Shown piece after piece: positions 1-9,831 of a stretch of DNA of 64,000 nucleotides (its first letter is position 1; the number at the start of each line of letters is the position of its first letter). Origin of the DNA: Nelumbo lutea (taxonomy: Eukaryota > Streptophyta > Magnoliopsida > Proteales > Nelumbonaceae); the NCBI GenBank assembly GCA_022828595.1, contig JAKGHH010000002.1:108311254-108375253 (forward strand), given 5' to 3'. Under the pieces are notes generated by a model. That model made no database searches and had not been told where the DNA came from. It saw nothing but the letters and a program-made list of their open reading frames with translations. The translations under genes and the position numbers were made by a program.

Positions 1-149
1 TTTTTGAACCAGGCTTTTTTCTTTCTGGTGAACTAGTTTTGCCCAAATTTCAACTGGTGGTCCAAAGTCTTACTTCTAAATCAGGGAAAGGAAAGGCATG
101 TGATCACTTACGTGACACATGATAGTAAAGGGATGATAACAGGGATCTA

Positions 150-520
150 TCATTGGTTTTTGAAAGGAACATATAGTTAACCAGTCCCAAATATCCTTGG
201 TTTTTGAAAGGAACATATAGTTATCATTGGTTTGTAGCTTGAGAATAAGTGGTAGTTAACCAGTCCCAAATATCGTTGGTTTTTGAAAGAAACATATGGT
301 TGCGGGCAATGTGTGGTTGCATAGAGCATACAAGCCATGGCATGACCAACAAATTATCCTGTTCCAATTTGGAATGGTTTGAATCTTCAGGTTTTTGATT
401 AGCTTCCTTACCAGTAATAAACCCAAGCTTAACTCTCCCACCAATTGAACCTTAGCTGATTGGGACCATTCAAGGAAATATGTTCCATCAAGTTTGACGA
501 TAGTAATCTGTAGTGAGAAT
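150..520 (-). pseudogene. Ty1/copia gag relic (N-terminal part)
   Basis: Read on the minus strand from about 520 downward, the sequence gives a gag N-terminus: a VKLDGTYFLEWSQSA stretch, then after a frame slip a MPWLVCSMQPHIA-like stretch. These match the copia gag segments at 8238-8645 and 22980-23303 in this window (YLEWAQSA; MTWLCNSM). The 3' side (about 150-300) is scrambled by partial duplications of a block containing 'ggtttttgaaag' and 'aaccagtcccaaata', present two to three times. No protease or pol follows. It is a dead fragment within the CCC1 intron. Confidence 0.6.
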
Positions 521-1374
521 GGGCTGAATAGGCCTTAGTGTTTTTTATTTCTTTAAAGTAGTGTTTAAGGTTATGTTTGTTGGTTATGGGCATTTTTGGT
601 TTCTTTAATTATTTCTTTAGTGTTGGCCTTCCCATTAAGGGCATCCAGGTAATTGTACATGATTTTAGAATTAAGTTAATAAAAGAGATCAAGGGAGCTA
701 GAGAGACAGGTTCAGACTCTTCTTTTTTCTCTTCCCTTCTCTTTTCTTCTTCCACAACCTAATGCTGAAACCTCTTTCTTTTCCTTTCTCTTCCTTTCTT
801 TCTTCTATTTCCTATATTTTCTAAATTACTACAGGTGTATTTCTTAACTTACTTTGTCCACCGACATTATCATTACCTCCCAAGAAGACATAGGTAGGCA
901 CATGAACATCCTTGTGTGAGTCCATCGATCACAAACCTTCCAAAAAAATTTTCACCAACACCATAGTATCCGAAAACCAGCTGAAAACCCAAAACCCCTT
1001 CTCATAAGGTTGAACAAGGGTTACAACAACAAAAAAGAGAAAACAAGTGCTTACAACAAAACAGAGGAGGAAAAAAATCCTCAAAAATATTTTAGGGCTC
1101 TAAAAAATCGGGGATTACCTCCTACATGTTAAGGAATTCTCATGATATGAACACTTGTACAAACCCAACCCACCATATGAACGCATAATCCCTAAACTTC
1201 AGATCTGGAGTTTTCACCAATTTTCATCCAAAAATGCAAAAAAAAAAAAAAAAAAAAAAAAAGAAAAACTCAAACACCTTCAACTTACCATGAACCTATA
1301 CCAAAATTCTTCTAAAACTTAGGCGCATCAACATGCATCAAAAACACATGGTTTCTGCCAATTGTATGGATTGC
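521..1374. other. Non-coding intronic stretch
   Basis: No coding region is recognisable. A pyrimidine-rich block at about 716-850 resembles 19584-19695, sharing 'tctatattttct' followed by 'aaattactacaggtgt'-like sequence. Both are probably leader or LTR remnants of one retroelement family. A run of 25 A lies at 1238-1262. Confidence 0.4.
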
Positions 1375-1650
1375 TGATGTCAACAGGTCTGTCTGAGTCA
1401 CAACCAGGAGGCGTTCCACTACCTAGAGGCGTGAGGCATAGTTCAGAATGCCAGAGGCGTAAGCCTCCCGAACACAAGGAGGCGTAAGAGGAGGGGGGTT
1501 AGGAGGAGGATGAAGAGGAGGGGGGATATCATTTTTTTCTTTATTTTTAATAAAAATCTTTTTATATTAAGAAGAATAAAGTTGCATAACATTAGTTGAA
1601 AGGGGGGTCTTGTCGTATGCCTCCCACGCCTTTTAAAACACTTCAAATGA
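1375..1650. mobile_element. Inverted-repeat element, AGGCG-motif type
   Basis: The left part (1405-1480) repeats short AGGCGT/GAGGCGT words, and the right part (1612-1632) carries the reverse complement (GCCTCCCACGCC) followed by a 'ttttaaaacac' end. The left block is shared with 6293-6371, including 'gaggcgttccactaacta'-like sequence. The ends are degenerate and boundaries approximate. It belongs with the elements at 16629, 21666 and 41605 that have reiterated subterminal motifs. No protein is encoded. Confidence 0.45.
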
Positions 1651-2324
1651 TTGAGTGGTAGAGAAAGGAAGAAGGGAGAAAAAGAGGAAGAAAAGGGAAA
1701 AGAAGAGTTTGTCAAGAGAATGAGTGTGTTATTGTTCACACCTAAAATCAAAATATTTGAACATAATGAAGAAATTATAAATATGCCCCTAACTAGGTGC
1801 CCTAATACAAAAGCATATAGAAGGACAAAAATGCCCTTACACTCTCAACAATATTTGCAATGAATATTGAACTAGCTCAAAGTGGTAATCATGTAAGTTG
1901 AGCAGGCAATAACACTGTTACTCCACGTATCTACAATATTGTTTCCAATTTATGTTATAGTGCTATCTCTTGTACTATAGTGCTGGTAGTGTTTATTGGA
2001 GTATGTTGTTTCTGGCAAAATTTTATATCACTACCATTGGAAATGGAAATGCAAATGTCATAAAAACTATCTCTTGTAGTCCATGGAAATATTAGGGAAT
2101 TTTGGGACATTTAAATACATGCTTGTAGTAGGGTTCTCACCACACTCAATATATGTCTATTCTTACACTGCTGCTCCATTTTGTTTGGTGTACCCGAACA
2201 AGATCTTTGACATTGAATCCCTTGTTGCTTCAAATAAGTTTGAAATTCCCCATCAAAACTCAAAAGTACTCTCTCCTAGAGTCAAACAGAGTATACCAAT
2301 TGAAGCATTAGATTGGTTTGTAAC

Positions 2325-2593
2325 TGTTGGTTCGGCTGGTTTAGTGTTTATGTTAGTCATATTTGTGTCTTAAGTTCTTAGTTATTGGGCCTAAACTTGT
2401 TTTAATGTTTTATTTGTCTAGGTGTCCCATGACTAATCAAGGGCATTCCAGTCCATTCATGTAACATTATTTTGTAAACATCTATATAAGATTGTAGGGC
2501 CGGCTGAAGTAAGGAAGCCGCCATTCTCAAATCTTCTCTTCTTCTTCTTCTTCTTCTTCTTCTTCTTCTTCGGCTGCTGTGTTCCAGCAAACA
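2325..2593 (+). repeat. 5' LTR of a copia element (gag-only remnant)
   Basis: A 269-bp block begins TGTTGG and ends CA, directly before a plant-type primer-binding site at 2594. It contains a TATA-like 'ctatataag' near 2482 and a (CTT)n run at about 2537-2571. No matching 3' LTR was found in the window, so the element is 3'-truncated. Confidence 0.65.
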
Positions 2594-2605
2594 TGGTATC
2601 AGAGC
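2594..2605 (+). other. Primer-binding site (initiator Met tRNA)
   Basis: TGGTATCAGAGC, complementary to the 3' end of plant initiator methionine tRNA, sits immediately after the LTR end. Confidence 0.8.
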
Positions 2606-3155
2606 ACTAATCCGTTTGTCTGGTTACAGTCACCACTTTTCTGTTCTTCTCTATTCCTTTTTTTTCTCTCTCTCCTATCTTGGCCGCTGTGAAGAAACCC
2701 TAGGGCTGACCGTAGAACACAGCAAGGTCTGTATCTAGGGTTTCCCTTGGTTGTAGGGCCCAAGAGGAGTTTGTTCCAGAAGCCGATGCCCTACTAGACA
2801 CCTTGCAGCAGGTAGTAGCCATTCAGCTGCTAAGAGAGATCTGTGTGGAACAGATCTAGGTGGAAGGACTGACTTCGACAGTCCTAGTACAGATCATAAG
2901 GATGATCACGGTCTACAACAGCAGAAGTCAAAGCCCAGCCTAGTCCAGAAGAGTTCAGCACAGTACAAAGGTGGATTGTTCTTGGTTTCAGACCTGTTAC
3001 GAGGGGTTCTTAGACTTGTAACAGCCTCGGTATGTCTGAAATAGTGTTCCTTGTACTGAGTTTTCAATCGTGATCACTGTAAGAGGAAGGAGATGTCTTT
3101 AATATAGGGAGAAGTGTTTTCTAGGGATAATAGAACTGGTGGGAGGTCTCCTGAT

Positions 3156-4124
3156 CTGGAAAATCCAAATCTGCATAGCTTGTAGATCACCAGTGTATTG
3201 TTGGATGGATATAACTTCAGAGAATGGTCTGTTTCAGTCATGCTCTTCATTACTTCCCGGGAACTTACGGGTTATCTAGATGGACAGAAGAAGGAACCTG
3301 AAGTGGGTAGTGTGGAGTATGCAGTATGGCGTAAGGAAAATGCTACTGTTATGTCCTAGTTGCTTGCTTCGATTACTCCGAGAGTGGCCAGGACTGTTCA
3401 ACACTTTCCCACTGCTGCTAAGATTTGGGAGAAAGTGTCTAAAACTTATGGACGGAGAAAGAACAATGCCAAAATTTATAGGCTAAACCAAGACATTGCT
3501 GCATTGAGACAAGGAGATATGACAGTTGCAGCGTATTTTGCAACCCTAGAAGGACTATGGGAAGAACTTGATCATCATCTTATTCTCGATTGGGAGAATG
3601 CAAAAGACAAGGAGAGGCATGATAAACAAATTGAAGAGAGTAGAGCCTTTAAGTTCTTGGCTGGTTTAGACCCAATGTATGAGAGCATAAGGTCTCAATT
3701 TTTGGGAAGGGATGAAATGCCAGATTTACACCATGTCTATTATCTAATAAGGAATAAAGAGGTTAGGAGGAAAGAGATGCAAGTTGACACTCAAATACAG
3801 CCAGTTGAACAGCCTGTTGAACATTCAGCCCTGATTTCTTCAAACCAAAAGGGGAGCAAGCATTCAGACAAGAGGCATCTTAAGTGCACTCATTGTGCAG
3901 TTGAAAGGCATGTAAAAGAGACTTGTTGGGTTCTTTATCCTCATCTAAAACCAGCTGTGTCAAGGAAAGACAAGAAGTCCCAGAAGAATCAAACAGCAAG
4001 TGGGAACCTTGTTACTAGTCACAGTGGTGATAGCTCGAAGAACACATCTACAGTTGCATCTTCTCCCATGGGACAGACTGCTAATTCCTCGATGGAACTG
4101 TTTCTTTTTGGCTCAGCCAGCTGA
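3156..4124 (+). pseudogene. Ty1/copia gag, truncated element
   Basis: One reading frame runs from about 3156 through a conserved gag N-terminus (LDGYNFREW), a gag core (RQGDMTVAAYF, LWEELDHHL, FKFLAGLDPMYE) and a degenerate CCHC-like knuckle (CTHC..H..C) near 3890-3940. Two TAG stops interrupt it, at 3183-3185 and 3357-3359. The first falls where the related gag at 8319-8321 has CAG. The second is in an MS-x-LLASI context and could come from TGG. The frame stops at 4122-4124 with no protease, integrase or reverse transcriptase after it. It follows the LTR and primer-binding site at 2325-2605 in the same orientation. Confidence 0.8.
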
Positions 4125-4624
4125 TAACTACTTTAGTCTCTTTCAATTATCAATTTTCTCACCCCCTTATCCATTGCCTTCTGTAGCCCAAATACTGCTG
4201 CTGTCAATTCATCTATAATTGAATTCCCCTGCCCACATGGACCTGAATATATTCCAACCACTTCATTCTTTTCATTTCTGAATATCCACTATACCACATA
4301 ACTACAATATTGTCATCAACTTATCTACTCCACATAGTACAAGTAGTTTTCACTGACAAATATGTTAATTCCTAAAATATTTTGTGTTAGTACCAATGGA
4401 AATGGAAATATGTTGAGGAAATATAAGGAAATATATGGACATTTTAACCATGTCTGTACATACACAATTTACAACTTAAGTTTCTCATCCACTCATTGTG
4501 ATTTCACTGTTTTATCAGAAAAAAAAAGGCTTTCTAAAACCCAGAAATTTTACTAAGACATGCTTCAAATTGTTTGGCTATTTGGTCCAATCTTCATCTG
4601 ATAGCATTGATTCTATGATGTTGT
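4125..4624. other. Non-coding intronic stretch
   Basis: No gene is seen. The block at 4265-4460 loosely resembles 1920-2110 (shared 'ctacaatattgt' and 'ggaaatggaaat'), so the gag-only element may lie between copies of an older intronic repeat, but the similarity is weak. Confidence 0.3.
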
Positions 4625-5260
4625 TTAGATAAGGTAATTTTATTAATCAAAGATAATAATAATACAACAGGCCTGCAGGGTTGTAAGCAGAGAGACCCCA
4701 GCAGGACAACACTCATAAAATATTCCAAAGAATTACATCATGCAATGACCACCCCAAGACCCCACTCTTCCCACAGACTGACAGACCAGCTCATCCGCAG
4801 CCCTGCTCAAATTACAGAATACCCTCCTATTCCTTTCAGACTACAAGGTCCAAACACTAACAGATGGAGCCAGCTCCCAAAACAACTTGCCCTTCCTACT
4901 CAGACCTTGAAGGAGACAAGTAAACAGCACCTTACCGAAAGCTCTACACATCACCCAACTCAGACCGGAAGCTCATAGAAAGAGGCCTTGAGCCACCCAG
5001 CAGTGGACAAAAAGATGATCAGCACTTTCCATCTCCACCCCACAGAGCCCACACAAACTATCTTGAATATGCACTCCCCTTCTTACCAGGCCTTGTGAAA
5101 TATCTACCAATTGCAGCAGAGAACACAAGAAAGCCCACCTTTGAAGGAATTTGTGGCCTCCAAATCAGCTTACATGGGAATTGGGTGTCCCTTGGGTTTC
5201 TTAGACTTCTTTCAAAAGATTTAATGGAGAACAACCCATTGGTTTTCCATTTCAACCTCT
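4625..5260 (-). pseudogene. LINE 3' fragment (zinc-binding region after reverse transcriptase)
   Basis: On the minus strand, 5255-5058 reads WKTNGLFSIKSF, then IWRPQIPSKVGF, the signature of the zf-RVT region that follows reverse transcriptase in plant L1-type LINEs. The next 80 bp read CGLCGVEMESADHLFVHC, a CxxC...H...C zinc-binding motif, then a stop. There is no reverse transcriptase domain upstream. It is a 5'-truncated dead copy inside the CCC1 intron, ending about 180 bp before the exon at 5441. Confidence 0.75.
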
Positions 5261-5440
5261 AAGATTTCTATTACGTGTTTTTTATTTGTATAAAATATAA
5301 ATATATGGGATTTTCAACACCCATTTGAAATTTTGATTTATATTTGAGTTTGTTCATGTTTCTGAATTGAAAGAGAAAACGATTATGCTTAAAAGAGAGT
5401 GATTCTGCCATAAATGTGCAAAGTTGAACTTCTTATGCAG

Positions 5441-5841
5441 GCTACTTACAGCTACAGTGGCTTGGCCTTCTTCAGCAGTAATTTATGCTGGGATTATCCT
5501 CTCCACTTTAGGTGCTGCTCTTCAAAGTTTGACGGGGGCCCCACGCTTGCTTGCAGCAATAGCCAATGATGAAATCCTCCCAATTCTTAATTACTTCAAG
5601 GTTGCAGATGGGGGTGAACCGAGCCTTGCTACCCTATTTACAGCATTAATATGTATAATGTGTGTCATTATTGGGAATCTGGATCTTATCACTCCAACCA
5701 TAACCATGTTTTTCCTTCTCTGTTATGCGGGTGTCAACTTGTCTTGCTTTCTTCTGGATCTTCTAGATGCTCCCAGTTGGCGTCCACGGTGGAAGCTTCA
5801 TCATTGGTGCCTCTCTCTTCTTGGAGCATTTATTTGTATTG
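5441..5841 (+). CDS. CCC1: Cation-chloride cotransporter CCC1, first exon in window (transmembrane part)
   Basis: The gene encodes the plant SLC12-type cation-chloride cotransporter, a membrane protein carrying chloride together with Na+ and K+, placed by family knowledge in the endomembrane/trans-Golgi system and important for ion balance. This exon follows an acceptor AG at 5439-5440, and its first base completes an Arg codon begun in an exon upstream of the window. It reads LLTATVAWPS, GIILSTLGAALQSLTGAPRL, then DEILPILNYF, the conserved SLC12 segment. Hydrophobic helices follow, then DLLDAPSWRPRW. The donor is GT at 5842-5843, splitting a Val codon (g|tg) with the exon at 20485. The reading frame has no interruptions. 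This exon plus those at 20485-20646 and 29660-30750 encode about 550 residues, roughly the C-terminal half of a protein of about 970-980. The N-terminal half lies outside the window. Confidence 0.95.
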
Positions 5842-5990
5842 GTATGCAGCCTTATGTTGTTAGCATTTTAAGCATGATTTTGCATGTTCTGTTGAACATC
5901 CCCCCTTCCCCCAAAAAAGGAAAAAGAAATGGAATCCTTGATTTTTTTTTTTCTAGAATCAAGACAAAGGAATAAGAGAATCTATAAAAA

Positions 5991-6093
5991 GTAAAAGGGC
6001 AGCCAGTGCACAAGGCTCCTGCCCAAGCAAGGCCTGCAAAGGGACAGATGTACACAGCCTTACCCCCTGCACATACAGAGAGGCTTCTTCTAA
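5991..6093 (-). mobile_element. Au-like SINE, 5'-truncated, with 14-bp target duplication
   Basis: The minus strand reads GGGGTAAGGCTG, then GGAGCCTTGTGCACTGG and a CCCTTTTA end, the hallmark 3' region of plant Au-type SINEs. It is flanked by an exact 14-bp direct repeat, agaatctataaaaa, at 5977-5990 and 6094-6107, which marks target-primed insertion. At about 103 bp it is shorter than a full Au SINE (about 180 bp), so the tRNA-like 5' part is missing. It lies about 150 bp downstream of the CCC1 donor site. Confidence 0.8.
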
Positions 6094-6292
6094 AGAATCT
6101 ATAAAAAATAAAAATATTCATTTGCATGATTTAGAAAAATATAACCCATTTTTTAGCCATTTGGTTATAGTAAATAGTTTCACTTTGTTGTATTTAGATA
6201 TTGTTTAAAAATGGGAAGATGCATATTGGACAATTGCTCCTACCTACCTGAAAGTATGTGCATATTTCACTTTGATAGGGGGTACTTCAAAC

Positions 6293-6371
6293 CAATGTTT
6301 CAAAATACTGAGTTGTGACGTGAGGCGTTCCACTAACTAGAGGTGCGAGGCGTAATTCAGAACATAAGAGG
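6293..6371. mobile_element. Left end of an AGGCG-motif inverted-repeat element
   Basis: It starts 'tgtttcaaaatactgag' and continues with GAGGCGTTCCACTAACTAGAGG, closely matching 1405-1440. It breaks off where a minus-strand copia LTR begins near 6372, so the retroelement probably inserted into it or replaced its other half. Confidence 0.5.
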
Positions 6372-6559
6372 TTGTAGTTCAGCAGTGATAAAAGAGAGAA
6401 TAGAAGAAGGAAGAGAGAAGAAGAAAAAATGAGTTCTATTCTCTATCTATGGCTGGCGGCGCCTAAGTTTATATTTATACCTAGGGTGACGGCTTATAAC
6501 AAATAACAGAGAAAAAACCAAAATTACCCCTACTAGTAAGATACATGTTACAACACAAT
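6372..6559 (-). repeat. 3' LTR of a minus-strand copia fragment
   Basis: On the minus strand an internal sequence with a purine-rich tract (AACTTGAGGGATTG) runs into TGTTGTAACATG, the expected tract-to-LTR junction, near 6559. The LTR-like block extends to about 6372 and contains a TATA-like 'tatatttatac'. The partner 5' LTR was not found. Confidence 0.5.
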
Positions 6560-7099
6560 CCCTCAAGTTGGAGTGTATATGTCAATCATGCCCAACTTGT
6601 CACGTAATTCATTATATCGCAAATAGTGAAAACCCTTTGTAAGGACATCAGCTAACTATTCCTTGGAATTGATGTAAGGAGTACAAACTTCTCCCTTGTC
6701 AACTTCAATATGCTTGGTCATATCATGAAGAACTGGATTGGCTGCAATATTAATGGCTGCCTTGTTGTCACAATAGAGAGACATTGGACCATCAACAGAG
6801 AAGCCCAACTCTCCAATCAAATTTTTTACCCATAGCACTTCCGAAACTCCATGTGCTATGGCCCTATACTCGGCCTCAGCACTAGATATGGCCACTACAC
6901 TTGATTTCCACCAAGTGACCAAATTTCCACCAATAATTGATTTCCTATCATCAACTGCTCCGGCCCAATCTGCATCTGTGTAGACTTCCACTTTCATATG
7001 ACCATGTTTCTTGAATAGTAAATCATTTCTTGGATATTTCTTTAGATATCTGAGTACTCTCTCAGTTGCCTCTAAATGGGAGGATGTTGGTGCATGCAT
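6560..7099 (-). pseudogene. Ty1/copia RNase H fragment
   Basis: Minus-strand reading from 7099: HAPTSSHLEATERVLRYLK, VEVYTDADWAGAVDDRKS, ISSAEAEYRAIAHG and LYCDNKAAINIA, the copia RNase H with its acidic residues present. The frame is then cut by a TAG (plus-strand 6656-6658) in SKE-x-LADVLTKG. The related sequence in this window at 21300-21302 has CAG (Gln) at that position. The reverse transcriptase that should precede it is missing. The next base block (7125) is the LTR of a + strand copia that appears to have inserted here. Confidence 0.85.
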
Positions 7100-7124
7100 A
7101 AACTAAGGACACTGTAGAGAACAC

Positions 7125-7480
7125 TGATGTGGGCCCCACAGCTACGGTCCCACTGTGTTCGTAGGGTAGAAGATGTTCTAGTCTGCCTAGGGTTAGCTAT
7201 TGGTCATTTAGTTGTTTCAGTTGTTATTTATTTCAGTCTTTGTTTTACTCTATTTGTTATGTAAAGACTAAGGGCAGATCTGTCCTTTCCATGTACTGAG
7301 CATAACCTATAAATATTAATTAAAGTGGCGGCGGCAGAACATCAAGCTTCTGCTCCTCCTTTCAACCCTTGTGTTCTACTGTTTCTCCTCCCTCTTCCTC
7401 TTCTCTCCTCTTTCTTCCTTCTTATCTTTGATCCTGAGATTCATTAGGGTTCAAGACTGATAACAGTCCTGAACTTCTAA
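7125..7480 (+). repeat. 5' LTR of a + strand copia element
   Basis: A block of about 355 bp begins TGATGTGGG and ends just before the primer-binding site at 7482. It has a TATA-like 'cctataaatatt' near 7308 and a long pyrimidine-rich stretch after it, as in LTR R/U5 regions. No matching 3' LTR is visible. Confidence 0.6.
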
Positions 7481-7481
7481 T

Positions 7482-7493
7482 TGGTATCAGAGC
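7482..7493 (+). other. Primer-binding site (initiator Met tRNA)
   Basis: TGGTATCAGAGC, identical to the site at 2594-2605, follows the LTR at 7125-7480. A leader of about 740 bp separates it from gag. Confidence 0.8.
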
Positions 7494-8237
7494 CAAGTTC
7501 TCTGATGTGAGTCTAGTCCAGCTGACCACATGAGAACCATCTAAGGCTGGAAGCTGAGAAAGCAGAGTTCGTTGACTGGTTCTTGGAGATCTCCAGAGGA
7601 TTAGCAGCTGTTTGAAGAAGTGTCACAGTTGTAGCAAGTTGGTGATCAGGAAGAATCAGAGAAGGCTAGGGTTCGGGTAACCTTGGTAGGCAACGAACTG
7701 CATTCTACTGTAAGTTTTTTACTTTCTGAGAGAAATAACATCAGAAAAGATAGGTTGGACCTATCCAGCAAGGGTGGCCGAACTACTCTAGGGTTTTATC
7801 TCTCTATTCTCTAGGGTTTTGTCTTATCCCTACGGCAAACCCTAGTATTAGGCCGAAACTTGTGATCTTATTCCTGCGGCAAACCCTAGAATTCTCCTCA
7901 ACATTGATCAGTTTTAGGGTTTCATATTAACCCTAATACAAACCTTATCCGTACGACTCTTAGGACTGATTAAAACCTCAAATTGGCTTCAGCATATCAG
8001 ATTGCTCTTCAAACTGTGTTTCAGTGTTCTTTTGGGGTTTTGAACACTTTTGAAGGGGTGAAAACAGTTCGGACTGTTGCTGTTGTGTGTGGTTATTGAT
8101 TTCAGATCAGTCTTATATATATTTTTTGCACATCTATCGTGAGTACAGATTGGTTCTCTACTGATTTTGTGACTGTTGTTGGGAGTTCTAGTGCTGGTTT
8201 TGACTGTAGTAACCATAATCTTTGATACTTCTGGTTC

Positions 8238-8645
8238 TTGACTGAAATGGAGTTTAAGAATCAGGCAGAAGGCAGTTTTGGGAACAGCAGTTATGGTGGT
8301 GGTTTTGAGACAGGTTTTCAGATTACAACCATAAAGTTTGATGGATCAAACTATTTGGAATGGGCCCAATCAGCCATGATGGCTATTGGGGGAAGGGGCA
8401 AAGTAGGGTATCTCTTGGGAGATGTGGCAGAACCTTCCAAGGGAGACCCTATGTATACCAAGTGGATCCAAGAAAACTACTTGGTTATGACATGGCTCTG
8501 TAATTCAATGCAGCCCCATATCAGCCTAAATTACTTATGGGCAAAGACAGCCAAGGAGATATGGAATGTGATGAAAGAGACTTACTCCCAACCCCTTAAT
8601 GTTGCCAGAGCATATGAGTTGAAATGTGAGGTGAATCAGTTTTGG
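8238..8645 (+). pseudogene. Ty1/copia gag, interrupted
   Basis: The frame opens with MTEMEFKNQ and continues through FQITTIKFDGSNYLEWAQSA, WIQENYLVMTWLCNSMQPH and YELKCEVNQF, a typical copia gag N-terminal half. After about 8645 homology ends abruptly and the frame closes at 8658-8660. The rest of this element (knuckle, protease, pol, 3' LTR) was not found. It was probably cut by the insertion or rearrangement that brought in the copia at 9832-13695. Its CAG at 8319-8321 is the reference for the stop at 3183. Confidence 0.8.
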
Positions 8646-9831
8646 ACCATTTCGGACTAGATTGGACCAAAACTGTTTGGACCGAATCTGAGATTTGAAA
8701 GGGGCTGTTTTTCAGTCCATATTTCTCACACTAGTTATTCCAAATCTGATGTTCAATTACAGGGATTAATTCGGCCCACCTGTAAAGCCCAGTTTTAAAG
8801 GGTTAAAACTGCAAAAGCCCATTATTGTGAGAAAAGCTGTATGGGCCGAACTGCTAACTGCTATTCAGCCCATACACCTAGTAAACATTAATTGTTAATG
8901 CTTTAGGTTTTTAAATGGGCTATTCGATGGGCTTCACAGTAGTTAATTGATTGGATCAATTCTTCCTTTACATGTGATGTTTGGATGTATGATGTGCTGC
9001 GACCATGGGCCATAAGCACTTGGCCCATGTTAACTCGTTAGTGGCTCTTGCGCACACCATGGCTGAATGCACATCATTGCCATGGTGTCCCTTAAGGTCA
9101 TTGGATGACCCCTCTCTACTTGGTGGGCCCCACAACCCTGAAAAGGGATGCGTACGGAACCCCTAGCCGATTGAGGCCCACCAGAAATCTAGCTTTATGA
9201 AAGCTAGTGGGAGCCACTTTGGTTTGACCTAAATTAGAACTAGGGCATAATTTTGTTCCCTCCAAGCAAATATGAGTGTGTGTGATAGGGAGATCCATTT
9301 GATGGACTCTCTAAAGGCCTTCCGTCATTAGCACAATGATGGGTCCATCAGTAATGAGGAAACGCACCATAAAATTGGGCTACCCATTTGCTGTTGGATC
9401 TGTTAGAGTGTTTCATTAGATGATAGGGGCGTCATAGACCGATGTGGGAGAGGCTTCACCAGAAATTGGGAACTCTCTCACGGTACCTTGGCGTAACCTG
9501 AATATGATGGGTGTGCACTCACTGGACAGAAAGGTTTACCTGAAAACGGCTCTGAACCTTGTCTGATAGAGGCCAAAGGGAAACTCATCTAATGAGTGGA
9601 TATGATCCGTCATAGAAAGGTGGTGGGGTTATGCAGCTGAAACAGTTGGCTTCACGCACCCTATGTGATTTCCCACATTTCCAGAGACATTCTGTCGTCT
9701 CCGTCACTGAGAAGGGAGGGAAAATCTCAGAGATGAATAAATGGGAATGGAACATAGATTAAAAGCCATATCTATGTAGGTAACATGAATCAAACTAAGA
9801 TTGTGGACTAACATTCTTGCTGTTTTATCAG
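8646..9831 (+). other. Untranslated 5' region of the copia at 9832, LTR not identified
   Basis: There is no coding region. The stretch ends directly at the gag ATG. I found no TGGTATCAGAGC primer-binding site and no stretch clearly repeated after 13715, so the 5' LTR is either missing or too diverged to see. It contains several 'gggcc' words (for example 'tgggccgaac' near 8842). Confidence 0.35.

Noticed and set aside
2083..2373. 96-codon + strand open frame upstream of and into the first LTR
   Set aside because: No recognisable domain, and it crosses the LTR start at 2325.
1920..4460. Possible long flanking repeat (1920-2110 versus 4265-4460)
   Set aside because: Only scattered words match, too diverged by eye to call a repeat with confidence.
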